55,883 nt of DNA, from NCBI RefSeq assembly GCF_019396385.1, contig NZ_JAHKRN010000058.1:1-55883 (forward strand). Reading direction: 5' to 3'. Below, piece by piece: positions 16,148 through 24,189 of the stretch. The notes below the pieces were generated by a model. The model did no database searches. It was not told the origin of the DNA and was given only the letters and a program-made list of their open reading frames with translations. The DNA is from Nonomuraea harbinensis. Lineage in GTDB: Bacteria > Actinomycetota > Actinomycetes > Streptosporangiales > Streptosporangiaceae. Positions within the stretch are counted from its first letter, which is position 1; the number at the start of each line of letters is the position of its first letter. The translations under genes were made by a program, and so were the position numbers.

Positions 16148-16723
16148 TCAGTCGCCGTTGAGCACCGGCGTGATCCACTTCAGCGTGCCGGTGCGCAGGG
16201 CCTCTTCCGCCAGGCGCTTGCCGGTGACGGTCCTGAGCGCGGCCAGCGAGCTGTCGATCCACGGCTGCACGTTCTGGTTGCCCTGCTCGCGGTACTCGAC
16301 CGCCTGGATCAGGCACTCCAGCTTGTCGGCGTCACGCGCGCACACCGCCTCCAGGCTGTCCTTCTCCTCGTACTCCCGGACCGCGCCGCTCACCATCTCC
16401 GCCACCTCGCCGGGCAGGCCGCGCGTCTGGTCGGCCGTGACCTCCTCGTTGGAGGCGGGCTTGAGGTAGCGCTTGCCGATGTACGGGATGTCGGTGATGC
16501 GGGTCTCCTGCGTGTCATGGAAGAGACTCATGAACGCGGCCCGTTCCGGGTTGCCGCCCTCCAGCTTGGCGATCATCCCGGCGATGACGGCGGTGCGGAA
16601 GGAGTGGTCGGCGATGCTCTCCGGATCGCGCACCCCGGCCACCAGCCAGCCGGTGCGTTTGTAGCGTTTGAGCAGCCCGAACTCGTACAGCAGCCCCGCC
16701 ACTCCCGCGAGTTCGCCAGTCAC
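16148..16723 (-). CDS. HD-domain hydrolase (YfbR/HDDC2-like 5'-nucleotidase family)
   Basis: The 191-residue protein has the HD metal-site series: His in ESIADHSFRTAVIAGMIAKL, His-Asp in SLFHDTQETRITDIPYIGK, and Asp in ARDADKLECLIQAVEY. This spacing is that of the YfbR/HDDC2 group, which dephosphorylates deoxyribonucleoside 5'-monophosphates using a divalent metal. The length is usual for the group. GTG 16721-16723 is the start. It is monocistronic, with a terminator at 16103-16132. The exact substrate is inferred from the family. Confidence 0.85.
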   Translation of the reverse strand: MTGELAGVAGLLYEFGLLKRYKRTGWLVAGVRDPESIADHSFRTAVIAGMIAKLEGGNPERAAFMSLFHDTQETRITDIPYIGKRYLKPASNEEVTADQTRGLPGEVAEMVSGAVREYEEKDSLEAVCARDADKLECLIQAVEYREQGNQNVQPWIDSSLAALRTVTGKRLAEEALRTGTLKWITPVLNGD

Positions 16724-16917
16724 GGAGATTCCCCCTCAACCTCGGTCCGGCTCGTGAGCCGAGCGTAGACGACGCGTGCCCGTCCCGGCGTGACGCGAAA
16801 CCTCGCGGCGGGGCGGCGGCGGCGGCGCGGTAGGCGGCGGCTCCCGGTTGTCCCCGGTTTCCGTCATGATCGTGCCGGGGCGCGGTTCACCGAGGAGGGC
16901 CCGGGTAGCGGCCAATC

Positions 16918-17526
16918 ATGTCCACTGTCATGTCAGCGCGGCTGCTCGCCTGCGCCGCCGCACTGGTCCTGGCGGCGACCGGCTGTTCCAGCTCGGTCGA
17001 CCCGAACGACCCCGCCCGCCTGAACCGCCCGCAGAACGACGGCGCGAACGGCGACGTGCAGGGGGTGCACGTACGCGACGCGTTCCTGCTCGGCGAGATG
17101 TCCACCGCGTCACCCGCCGCGTCACCCGCCGCGTCACCCGCGGGCCGGCAGGCCCTGTACGCGGTGCTGATCAGCAACCGTGACCGGCCCGACCTGCTGG
17201 AGCGGGTCACCGTGGAGGGCGGCGGGACCGTCCGGCTGGCGGGGCCGGTCGAGCTGCGCCCCTACGAGGCCGCCACCCGGCCCGACCAGCCCATCGGCAT
17301 GGCCAGCGGCATCCCCGGCAACTACGTGCCGATGACGTTCACGTTCCGCGACGCGGGCGCGGTGCGGATGGCGGTGCCCGTGATGGCGCGGCAGGGCAGG
17401 TTCGCCAGTCTGCCGCCGTCGCCGACCGGCACGCCGACGCCCACGTCGACCCCGTCGCCCAAGCGGTCCGGCCCGACGCCGAAGCCGACCGTCCCGCCGG
17501 AGCACGCCACCCGCGAGCCGGGCTGA
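16918..17526 (+). CDS. Secreted lipoprotein with Pro/Thr-rich tail
   Basis: The 202-residue protein has a signal peptide with lipobox LAATGC (Cys about 23). A central domain (about 60-165) with strands such as VTVEGGGTVRLAGPVEL and VPMTFTFRDAGAVRMAVPVM resembles the PCuAC/LpqE-like copper-chaperone-type lipoproteins of actinobacteria. The Met/His metal ligands are not clear, so this is only a fold-level suggestion. A low-complexity TPTPTSTPSPK tail follows. Near residue 64 the codons for SPA are tandemly repeated (17108-17140), a small slippage-prone stretch. It is not obviously linked to its neighbours. Confidence 0.78.
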   Translation: MSTVMSARLLACAAALVLAATGCSSSVDPNDPARLNRPQNDGANGDVQGVHVRDAFLLGEMSTASPAASPAASPAGRQALYAVLISNRDRPDLLERVTVEGGGTVRLAGPVELRPYEAATRPDQPIGMASGIPGNYVPMTFTFRDAGAVRMAVPVMARQGRFASLPPSPTGTPTPTSTPSPKRSGPTPKPTVPPEHATREPG

Positions 17527-17583
17527 TCAGGCTCGCCCGCCCTACCATCGGTGAGGACCCCGTACCGCAACGAGAGAGACCAA

Positions 17584-17907
17584 ATGATCTTCATCACCGC
17601 GAAGTTCCGCGTCCGGCCCGAGTCCGCCGACCGGTTCGCCGAGATCACCGCCGAGTTCACCCGGGCCACCCGCGCCGAGCCCGGCTGCCTGTGGTTCGAC
17701 TGGTCGCGCAGCCTGGACGACCCGAACGAGTACGTGCTGGTGGAGGCGTTCAAGGACGGTGACGCGGGCGCCGCGCACGTCCAGTCGGACCATTTCAGGA
17801 AGGCCCAGCAGGACCTGCCGCCGCACCTGGCCGAGACGCCGCGGATCGTCAACACCACGATCCCGCAGGACGACTGGTCGCTGCTGGGCGAGATGGCGGT
17901 CGACTGA
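17584..17907 (+). CDS. Antibiotic biosynthesis monooxygenase (ABM/YgiN-like) domain protein
   Basis: The 107-residue protein is a single ABM ferredoxin-like domain: FITAKFRVRPESADRFAEIT, EPGCLWFDWSRSLDDPNEYVLVEAFKD, then HVQSDHFRKA. The conserved EPGC...W/YVLVE...H...HF pattern is that of YgiN-type quinol monooxygenases and related small dimeric enzymes or heme-binding relatives. ATG 17584 is preceded by GAGAGA and begins the first strand. An in-frame GTG 33 nt upstream is less likely. It may be co-transcribed with the lipoprotein (57-nt gap). Confidence 0.88.
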   Translation: MIFITAKFRVRPESADRFAEITAEFTRATRAEPGCLWFDWSRSLDDPNEYVLVEAFKDGDAGAAHVQSDHFRKAQQDLPPHLAETPRIVNTTIPQDDWSLLGEMAVD

Positions 17908-17915
17908 CCCGGCGC

Positions 17916-17942
17916 GGGGCCGGCGGCTCGCCCGCCGGCCCC
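17916..17942. terminator. Convergent-gene terminator hairpin
   Basis: An 11-bp perfect GC stem (17916-17926 with 17932-17942, 5-nt loop) lies in the 42-bp gap between the convergent ABM and VOC genes and can serve both. Confidence 0.75.
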
Positions 17943-17949
17943 CCGAGGA

Positions 17950-18402
17950 TCAGGACTTGGCCGCGTCGCGCAGCGCCCGCACGTCGATCTTGCTCATGCC
18001 CATCATCGCCTGCGCCACCTTCCCCGCGACCTCGGGGTCGGGGTGGCTCAGCAGCTCGGGCAGCTCCCTCGGGATGATCTGCCAGGACAGGCCGTAGCGG
18101 TCCTTCAGCCACCCGCACCGACCTTCCTCGCCGCCCTCGGTGAGCCTGCCCCACAGCTCGTCGACCTCCTCCTGCGACTCGCAGTCGACGAGCAGCGAGA
18201 TCGCCTCGTTGAAGGTGTGGGCCGGGCCGCCGTTGAGCGCCAGGTAGCGCTGCCCCGCCAGCTCGAACGTGACCATCATCGCCCCGCCGTCCGGCCCCGG
18301 CTGGACCCCCACCACCCGGGAGCCGGCGAAGAGCGAGGTGTAGAAGGTGGCGGCCTCCTCGGCCTGGTGGTCGAACCAGAGGTAGGTGGTGATCTTCTGC
18401 AT
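17950..18402 (-). CDS. VOC superfamily protein (PhnB/3-demethylubiquinone methyltransferase-like)
   Basis: The 150-residue protein starts KITTYLWFDHQAEEAATFYTSLF and contains MMVTFELAGQRYLALNGGP, NEAISLLVDCESQEEVDELW and GWLKDRYGLSWQIIP. This is the standard PhnB-like VOC fold, often annotated as a 3-demethylubiquinone-9 methyltransferase domain. The C-terminus, VAQAMMGMSKIDVRAL, is also typical. Such proteins are soluble dimers, and many bind a metal and small substrates or drugs. The true reaction is unknown. The start is ATG 18400-18402. Confidence 0.88.
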   Translation of the reverse strand: MQKITTYLWFDHQAEEAATFYTSLFAGSRVVGVQPGPDGGAMMVTFELAGQRYLALNGGPAHTFNEAISLLVDCESQEEVDELWGRLTEGGEEGRCGWLKDRYGLSWQIIPRELPELLSHPDPEVAGKVAQAMMGMSKIDVRALRDAAKS

Positions 18403-18503
18403 GACAGCGTCCTTTCAGGGTGCCGTTCGTCGTCTCACCGACGCGTCGAACGCCTCCGCGCCGGATCGACACGGCCGCCAGAACTTTTTCCGGCCCGGGA
18501 CGC

Positions 18504-19621
18504 TCACACCGGCAGCACCGCCCGCACCCGGAACCCGCCCTCCGGGACCGGCCCCGCGGCGAGCCGAACATCGCCACCCGCTCGCGCATCCCGACCAGCC
18601 CGTAGCCGCTCTCGCCCGGCCGGGGCGGCGGGCCGGACGGCCCCCGGTCCACCACCTCCAGCGTGAGCTCGCGCGGCCGGTAGCCGACCGTCACCGTCAC
18701 GTCGGCCGGCCCGGCGTGCTTGAGCGTGTTCGTCAGCGCCTCCTGCAGGATCCGGTAGGCCGACAGGTCCAGCGCGGGCGGCAGCGGCACCGGTTCGCCG
18801 TGGATCTCCGTCTTCACCGTCAGGCCGGCGGCGCGTACCTGGTCCACCAGTTCGTCCAGCCGGTCGAGCCCCGCGATCGGCACGGTCCCGTCGCTCTCGG
18901 GCCCGCGCAGCAGGTTGAGCATGAGCCGCAGCTCCTCCACCGCCTCCCGGCCGGCCGCCTCGACGGTGGCCAGGATCTCCCGCTCGGGCGCCCGCTCCTG
19001 CCCCAGCATCAGCCGGACCCCGCCGGTGCGCATGGTCATCACGCTCACGCTGTGGACCACGATGTCGTGCAGCTCGCGGGCGATGCGGGCGCGCTCGGCG
19101 GAGACGGCCTCGCGGGCGAGCAGCTCGCCGCGCCCCGCCGCCCGCACGGCCAGCGCCCGGTAGCGCCGCACCGCGATGCCCGCGCCCGCCGCGACGGTGG
19201 TCATGACCACGGCCACCGCGACGTCGCCCCACCCGGGCGCGTTCGAGGACGCGGCCAGCATCGCCGCCACGAAGACGCCGGTCATCGCCAGCCCCGTCAC
19301 CGCCCGCCGGTCACGCGGGCACACCTCGCTCAGCAGCGTGAACAGCAGGAGCAGCTGCGTGTAGTACTGCCACGCCGCCGCCACGTCCGCGACCAGCAGG
19401 AACCCGGCGACGTTCGCGATCGTGTACGCGGACAGCACCCCGAACGGCGCCCGCCTGCGGAACAGCACGAGCACCGCCGCGGCGACCCCGGCGGCGATCC
19501 ACCACGCCGCCTCCTGCCGGTCAGGGGCGGCCGTGCGCTCGCCGATCTCTTCGGCCACCGCGAACAGCCCGACGACGCCCGCCACGAGCCAGTCGACCGG
19601 AGAGGGGATACGCGGCGCCAT
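18504..19621 (-). pseudogene. Frameshifted orphan two-component sensor histidine kinase (NarL-type partner class)
   Basis: The protein has about five N-terminal membrane helices, then the HisKA_3 dimerisation box with phospho-acceptor His185 in ARELHDIVVHSVSV. The HATPase domain has the N-box LQEALTNTLKHA, VVDRGPSGPPPRPGESGYGLVGMRERV, and then breaks. After ...VAMFG (about residue 353, position 18563) the expected ending LAAGPVPEGGFRVRAVLPV is found in another frame, ending at 18504. In the original frame the ORF runs on antisense into the VOC gene to 17849. A deletion of 1 mod 3 bases (such as 4 or 7 nt) explains this, unless it is a sequencing error. No response regulator gene is adjacent. 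Confidence 0.7.
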
Positions 19622-19774
19622 GCCGGAAGTATGACCTGTGACCGGACCGGATCACGTGCCGGGTGGGCAACGGTCGTCCGGTTTCCGGTCGGTGCGGTTC
19701 CCCGTATCTGGGACAACCCGAACACCTGCCGTCGCGGGCGCCTGCCTCGTCCTGGCGCGGCCAGGAACGCCTGC

Positions 19775-19807
19775 GGGCGGACGCCGCGCTGAACGCGGCG
19801 CCCGCCC
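19775..19807 (-). terminator. Hairpin downstream of repeat-protein gene
   Basis: The stem GGGCGG-a-CGCCGCG (19775-19788) pairs with CGCGGCG-c-CCGCCC (19794-19807), with one mismatch and a 5-nt loop. It lies 38 nt past the stop of the secreted repeat protein and within the 223-bp gap before the histidine kinase start. I see no other feature in that gap. Confidence 0.6.
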
Positions 19808-19844
19808 GGGCGTGGAGGGTTGGTGCTCCGTCAGCGATGATCCG

Positions 19845-21944
19845 CTACGCGCTGTGGACGAGGGACGGGCAACTGGCCGGCAGGGAGTTGCCGCCCGCGA
19901 CCGCGCACGCCGTCTGCTGCATGTTCCTGTACGGCAGGAAGAACTGCTGGGCCGGCGAGAAACCGAGGAGCGACGCCAGCGAGAGCCGGCCGTCCTCGCT
20001 CAACTGGTGGGCACTCCGGCCGTCCAGCTTCTGGCCATCCACGTCCTGACCTTCGACGTCCTGAGCCTCGACGTCCTGAGCCTCAGCGTCGGGACCCTCG
20101 ACGTCCTGACCCTCGACGTCCTGAGCCTCAGCGTCCTGACCCTCGACGTCCTGACCCTCGACATCCTGAGCCTCAGCGTCGGGACCCTCGACGTTCAGGT
20201 CCTCAGCGTCCGGACCCTCCACGTCCTGAGCCTCAGCGTCCTGACCCTCGACATCCTGAGCCTCAGCGTCGGGACCCTCGACGTTCAGGTCCTCAGCGTC
20301 CTGACCCTCGACATCCTGAGCCTCAGCGTCCTGACCCTCGACATCCTGAGCCTCAGCGTCGGGACCCTCGACGTTCAGGTCCTCAGCGTCCTGACCCTCC
20401 ACGTCCTGAGCCTCAGCGTCCTGACCCTCGACATCCTGAGCCTCAGCGTCGGGACCCTCCACGTCCTGAGCCTCAGCGTCCTGACCCTCGACATCCTGAG
20501 CCTCAGCGTCGGGACCCTCGACGTCCTGACCCTCGACGTCCTGACCCTCGACGTCCTGAGCCTCAGCGTCCTGAGCCTCGACGTCCTGACCCTCAGCGCC
20601 CTGACCCTCGACATCCTGAGCCTCAGCGTCGGGACCCTCCACGTCCTGAGCCTCAGCGTCCTGACCCTCGACATCCTGAGCCTCAGCGTCGGGACCCTCG
20701 ACGTCCTGACCCTCGACGTCCTGACCCTCGACGTCCTGAGCCTCAGCGTCCTGAGCCTCGACGTCCTGACCCTCAGCGCCAGGACCCTCGACGTACAGGC
20801 CCTCCATGGTCTGGCCGAACGCGTTCTGGCCGAAGGCGTTCTGTCTGTCCGCGTTCAACTGGTCCACGGTGGCCAGCCATGGGGTGAAGAGCGCACCGTA
20901 GCTGGGGAGGATCACCGACACGTAGTTGTTGGTGGCCTGTGCGTTGTTGGCGCTCCGGTCCTCGGGCCGGGCGGCCTTCTCGGCCTCGTTCTCGGCCTGG
21001 GTCCCCACCGGCTCGGCGTCGCTGGGCTCCGGCTGGTCCTGCGGGTCAGCGACCTCGGCGATCATCGGCTCGCGGTCCGCGGGTCCCTGGCGGTCCCAGG
21101 AGTCCTCGTGGTCCGGCCCGTCCTCGCGGCTCCAGGCGTCCTCGTACTCCGGCTCGTCCTCACGGTTCCAGGAGATCTCGTGCTCCGGCCCGTCCTCGCG
21201 GCTCCAGGCGTCCCTGTACTCCGGCCCGTCCTCACGGTTCCAGGAGATCTCGTGCTCCGGCCCGTCCTCACGGCCCCAGGCGTCCTCGTGCTCCGGCCCG
21301 TCCTCACGGCCCCAGGCGTCCTCGTGCTCCGGCCCGTCCTCACGGCCCCAGGCGTCCCTGTACTCCGGCCCGTCCTCACGGCCCCAGGCGTCCCTGTACT
21401 CCGGCCCGTCCTCACGGTACGAGGCTTCCTCGTGCTCCGGCCCGTCCTCACGGCCCCAGGCGTCCTCGTACTCCGGCGCGTCCTCGTGGCCCCAGGATTC
21501 GTGGTGGGCCGGCTCGTCCTCGCGGTATTCCGCTTCCTCGTAGCCGGGCTCGTCCTCGCGGTATTCGGCCTCCTCGTAGCCGGGCTCGTCCTCGCGGTAT
21601 TCCGCTTCCTCGTAGCCAGGCTCGTCCTCTTGGTTCCAGGAATGCGGGTGGTGCGCCGACTCGTGGGCTTCCTCGCGGTGCCGGGTGTCCTCGTAGTTCG
21701 GGGAGTCCTCGCGGTGCCCGGCGTCCTCGTGGTCGCGGGATTCCCAGGCCTCCTCGGCCGAGTCGTCCTCGTGCCACTGGTCGTTGCGCTGGTCGGACAT
21801 GGTGCTGTTGGGGCCCGGCCAGTCGGCCGTGCCTGCGTACGCGGGTCCCGTCGAAGCCAGGGGAGCCGCGAGAGCGACCGTGGCCGCGGCTACCCACAGC
21901 AGGCCGTTCCGGTGATTTGTCTTTTGCGTGTTTGGTCTGGTCAT
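19845..21944 (-). CDS. Secreted, very acidic protein with two internal repeat arrays (unrecognised family)
   Basis: The 699-residue protein has a clear Sec signal (hydrophobic GLLWVAAATVALAAPLA, AYA cleavage after residue 37). Residues 106-285 are 15 exact-length 12-residue units of form EDxPxxxxxWxR (for example EDGPEHEDAWGR). A less acidic linker (about 290-383) includes NNYVSVILPSYGALFTPWL and a doubled NAFGQ. Residues 384-638 are 51 pentapeptides of the DVEGQ/DAEAQ/DVEGP type. The last 60 residues hold two cysteines and a hydrophobic FSPAQQFFLPY. There is no lipobox, LPxTG or transmembrane anchor, so it is probably released or wall-associated. The net charge is extremely negative. The pentapeptides lack the central Leu/Phe of PF00805 repeats. 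ATG 21942-21944 follows GGAAAG. Function unknown. Confidence 0.85.
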   Translation of the reverse strand: MTRPNTQKTNHRNGLLWVAAATVALAAPLASTGPAYAGTADWPGPNSTMSDQRNDQWHEDDSAEEAWESRDHEDAGHREDSPNYEDTRHREEAHESAHHPHSWNQEDEPGYEEAEYREDEPGYEEAEYREDEPGYEEAEYREDEPAHHESWGHEDAPEYEDAWGREDGPEHEEASYREDGPEYRDAWGREDGPEYRDAWGREDGPEHEDAWGREDGPEHEDAWGREDGPEHEISWNREDGPEYRDAWSREDGPEHEISWNREDEPEYEDAWSREDGPDHEDSWDRQGPADREPMIAEVADPQDQPEPSDAEPVGTQAENEAEKAARPEDRSANNAQATNNYVSVILPSYGALFTPWLATVDQLNADRQNAFGQNAFGQTMEGLYVEGPGAEGQDVEAQDAEAQDVEGQDVEGQDVEGPDAEAQDVEGQDAEAQDVEGPDAEAQDVEGQGAEGQDVEAQDAEAQDVEGQDVEGQDVEGPDAEAQDVEGQDAEAQDVEGPDAEAQDVEGQDAEAQDVEGQDAEDLNVEGPDAEAQDVEGQDAEAQDVEGQDAEDLNVEGPDAEAQDVEGQDAEAQDVEGPDAEDLNVEGPDAEAQDVEGQDVEGQDAEAQDVEGQDVEGPDAEAQDVEAQDVEGQDVDGQKLDGRSAHQLSEDGRLSLASLLGFSPAQQFFLPYRNMQQTACAVAGGNSLPASCPSLVHSA
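20031..20795 (-). repeat. 51-unit 15-bp tandem array (pentapeptide-coding)
   Basis: The 765-bp array consists of 51 in-frame 15-bp units (plus-strand appearance CTGACCCTCGACGTC and variants) encoding DVEGQ-like pentapeptides. Within it 20421-20600 and 20601-20780 are identical 180-bp blocks (12 units each), indicating recent duplication. Unit length never departs from 15 bp. Confidence 0.95.
21090..21629 (-). repeat. 15-unit 36-bp tandem array (12-residue coding)
   Basis: Fifteen consecutive 36-bp units encode 12-residue repeats that begin Glu-Asp, have Pro at position 4, an aromatic (mostly Trp) at 10 or 11, and usually Arg at 12. The first three units (near 21522-21629) are identical at protein level, EDEPGYEEAEYR. 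Later units shift to EDGPEHEDAWGR or EDGPEYRDAWGR. Confidence 0.95.
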
Positions 21945-22321
21945 TTTTCTTTCCGTATACGTCTAGGGCTCTGCTATTACTTTCTTGGCGCTTCGCCTCT
22001 GCACGACTTGTACGGAAATACCCGTGGCCCTCTGGCCGAACCCGCCGATATTGCCAGCTACCAGCAAAGTACTACCATGTAAGATAATCAGGCCAGCCCG
22101 TGCCGAACTACAAAAATCCCCATTTAGACCGATTTACCACGCCGCCCATTTGTCCATATTTGCGCCGATTCTGGAGAGCAGTCGAACCATCTCCCGACCG
22201 GCGCCGCCAGACCCCTCAGGAGCGACGCCGAGGGCGGCACCACGGGCACAGAACGGGTCATCGTTCCTCAATCCAGTCGCATGGTCTCAAGAGGGCATGT
22301 ATCTGGATACGATCAACGACC
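21945..22321. other. 377-bp divergent intergenic region
   Basis: This gap separates the secreted repeat protein (minus) from a membrane protein (plus). It is noticeably more A/T-rich than its surroundings, especially 22085-22160. It must contain both promoters. I see no convincing gene, dyad operator or -35/-10 pair that I would name. Reading frames that cross it are extensions without coding character. Confidence 0.5.
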
Positions 22322-22873
22322 GTGCAGAGACTGAGCGGAGTGTTGATCGGGGCCGTGTTCGGCATGGTCTTCGTGGCGATCAACGCGAACGCGCCCCTCC
22401 CCCCGTCAGCCGGTACGGCGCTCCGCGTCATCGCGGGTCTCGCGCTCGCGAGCGTGGTCGTCATGTGGTTCCTCGCCGGCCGCCGCACCCGGGGCGGCGC
22501 CGCGGAACCCGGCGGCGCGCCCGGCGGCATGTTCAACCGCAGGTACGTGGTTATCGTCGTACTGGAAGCGCTGGCCCTGTTCGGCGGCCTCCGCGTGCTG
22601 GACGCCCTCGGCTGGCCGGAGCAGTCGGGCGTGGCCTGGATCGCCCTCGTGGTCGGCATCCACTTCGTCGCCCTGTGGCCGGTGTGGCGGGAGGTCAGCA
22701 TCCTCGTCCCCGGCGCCGGTCTCACCGTCCTCGGCCTCGCGGGCCTGGCCATGGTCTGGACGGGGGCGGTCGCCTGGGTCCCGACCGTCAGCGGGGTCCT
22801 CTCCGGCCTGCTCCTGCTCGCCGGCTCCGCCTGCTACGCGCAGCGGGTCTTCCGCGCCCTGCCACGCGGCTAG
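22322..22873 (+). CDS. Five-helix membrane protein of unknown function
   Basis: The 183-residue protein is almost wholly hydrophobic, with about five predicted helices: VLIGAVFGMVFVAINA, ALRVIAGLALASVVVMWFLA, YVVIVVLEALALFGGLRVL, GVAWIALVVGIHFVALWPVW and a C-terminal pair. A short Arg/Gly-rich loop follows helix 2. GTG 22322 was chosen because it directly precedes the first helix. The longer frame from 22100 adds a basic, non-hydrophobic stretch from the intergenic region. I recognise no named family. It faces away from the repeat-protein gene. Confidence 0.75.
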   Translation: MQRLSGVLIGAVFGMVFVAINANAPLPPSAGTALRVIAGLALASVVVMWFLAGRRTRGGAAEPGGAPGGMFNRRYVVIVVLEALALFGGLRVLDALGWPEQSGVAWIALVVGIHFVALWPVWREVSILVPGAGLTVLGLAGLAMVWTGAVAWVPTVSGVLSGLLLLAGSACYAQRVFRALPRG

Positions 22874-22955
22874 CCGCCCCGGCACCGGGGCCCGGTAGCC
22901 CGCGGAGGAACGCCCAGCGCGAGCCGCAGGTGCGGGACGAGGCGGGCTCAGGTCC

Positions 22956-24146
22956 TCACCCAGCGCCGTCTCCCGGTGCGCGCATCAGCTTCTCGATCTC
23001 GTCGGCGGCGGCGGTGGCGCCGCCCGCCGCCTCGATCTCGCCGCGCATCCAGTCGAGCCTCTCCCGTACGCGGGCGTCCGAGGCCACGTCCTCGACCGCC
23101 TGCCACAGCGTCCCGGCCGTGACCTGGCCGGGCGGGAGGGTCTTGCCCAGCCCGAGTTCGGCGATGCGGTCGGCGTTGGCGCGCTGCTCGGCCATCTGCG
23201 GCACCGCCACCAGGGGCACGCCGTGATGGAGGCCCTCCATGGTGCCGCCCATCCCGGCGTGGGTGACGAAGGCGCGGGCGTGCCGCAGCACCGCCAGTTG
23301 CGGCACCTGCCGGTGCACCTCGACGTTGGGCGGGACCGGGCCCAGGCCGGCGGGGTCCGCCGCGCCCGTCGCGAGCACGACGCGCCACGGGCGGCCGGCC
23401 GCCGCTTCCAGGACCGTACGGTAGAAATCGGGCCGGTCGTTGTACCCCGTGCCGAGAGAGACCAGGACCACGGGCAGGTCGTCCGGGGGCTGCCAGTCAC
23501 CCTGGAAGGCGCGGCCGGTCAGGGCGGGGCCGACGAAGCGGTAGCCGGGGCCGAAGGTCTCGCCCGCGTACTGGAAGGCGCGCGGCAGCATGACCAGCCG
23601 GAGCTCCGCCCGCGAGCCCTGCATGAATCCCTGGACGTCGGCGCCGAGACCCTCCCTGCGCAGGAAGGCGGCCAGGCGCGCGAACAGGAGCAGGAAGCCG
23701 GGGCTGAGCGGGTTGAAGGTCGTGTACTTGAGGTGCATGGACCAGTGCTCGTTGCCGACCAGGTTCGGCCAGGTCTCCACGGACGGGACGTCCCACCGGT
23801 GGGCCAGGACACGGCCCCACCAGGCCATCGGGCCGTCGTGGACGACCAGGTCGGGGCGCTCGCCGTCGCCGAGCTGGGCGAGCACGGCCTTGGTCTCGCC
23901 GAGAAGCATGCGGGTGGCGCGGATGAACTCCCGGCCGTGCATCTGCGGCGCCGGCCGGCCCTTGAGCGCTTCCCATGACGAGGTGAACGGCACGACCTCG
24001 GCGCCGGTCTCGGCGACCCGGGGCGCGTACTCCTCCGTGGTGGCGTACGTGACGCGGTGGCCCCGCCGCACCAGCTCGGCGGCCAGGCCGAGAGTGGGGT
24101 TGACGTGGCCGGCGGCGGCCGGGGCGAAGAATGCCAGCGTTCCCAT
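22956..24146 (-). CDS. MGT-family (macrolide-type) GT-B glycosyltransferase
   Basis: The 396-residue protein starts TLAFFAPAAAGHVNPTLGLAAELVRRGHRVTYAT, the acceptor-domain opening of MGT/OleD-type glycosyltransferases. It has the donor-binding PPNVEVHRQVPQLAVLRHARAFVTHAGMGGTMEGLHHGVPLVAVPQMAEQRANADRI motif near 280-335 (His...GGTMEGL...P...Q...NA). Relatives move a sugar from UDP-glucose or similar to macrolides, phenolics or other lipophilic acceptors, often for self-protection. ATG 24144-24146 begins the Rossmann fold. It is divergent from a TetR gene across a 43-bp gap containing an operator, which suggests induction by its substrate. Confidence 0.9.
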   Translation of the reverse strand: MGTLAFFAPAAAGHVNPTLGLAAELVRRGHRVTYATTEEYAPRVAETGAEVVPFTSSWEALKGRPAPQMHGREFIRATRMLLGETKAVLAQLGDGERPDLVVHDGPMAWWGRVLAHRWDVPSVETWPNLVGNEHWSMHLKYTTFNPLSPGFLLLFARLAAFLRREGLGADVQGFMQGSRAELRLVMLPRAFQYAGETFGPGYRFVGPALTGRAFQGDWQPPDDLPVVLVSLGTGYNDRPDFYRTVLEAAAGRPWRVVLATGAADPAGLGPVPPNVEVHRQVPQLAVLRHARAFVTHAGMGGTMEGLHHGVPLVAVPQMAEQRANADRIAELGLGKTLPPGQVTAGTLWQAVEDVASDARVRERLDWMRGEIEAAGGATAAADEIEKLMRAPGDGAG

Positions 24147-24151
24147 ACTGC

Positions 24152-24165
24152 TGTATGTTAATACA
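24152..24165. promoter_or_regulatory. TetR operator between glycosyltransferase and regulator
   Basis: TGTAT-GTTA-ATACA (24152-24165) is a perfect 5-bp dyad centred in the 43-bp gap between the divergent glycosyltransferase and TetR genes. Its position over both promoters makes it the likely binding site of the adjacent TetR protein. Confidence 0.6.
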
Positions 24166-24189
24166 CAGGTATGAAATAAAGGAGGGCCC

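Noticed and set aside
17849..18504. Antisense extension of the histidine kinase frame as a genuine C-terminal domain
   Set aside because: It reads antisense through the intact VOC gene, and the proper kinase ending is present in the neighbouring frame.
20031..20795. CRISPR-like look of the 15-bp and 36-bp repeated DNA
   Set aside because: The repeats are contiguous without unique spacers, multiples of three and in frame, with no cas genes nearby.
20031..20795. Pentapeptide-repeat family (PF00805, Qnr/MfpA-like)
   Set aside because: The units are D-V/A-E-G/A-Q/P without the central Leu/Phe that forms the quadrilateral helix.
19638..22082. Long plus-strand ORF of 814 codons made of LTLDVLSLSV-type repeats
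   Set aside because: It is the antisense shadow of the minus-strand repeat protein; the repetitive DNA stays open in several frames. Only the minus frame has a signal peptide, a ribosome-binding site and balanced non-repeat domains.
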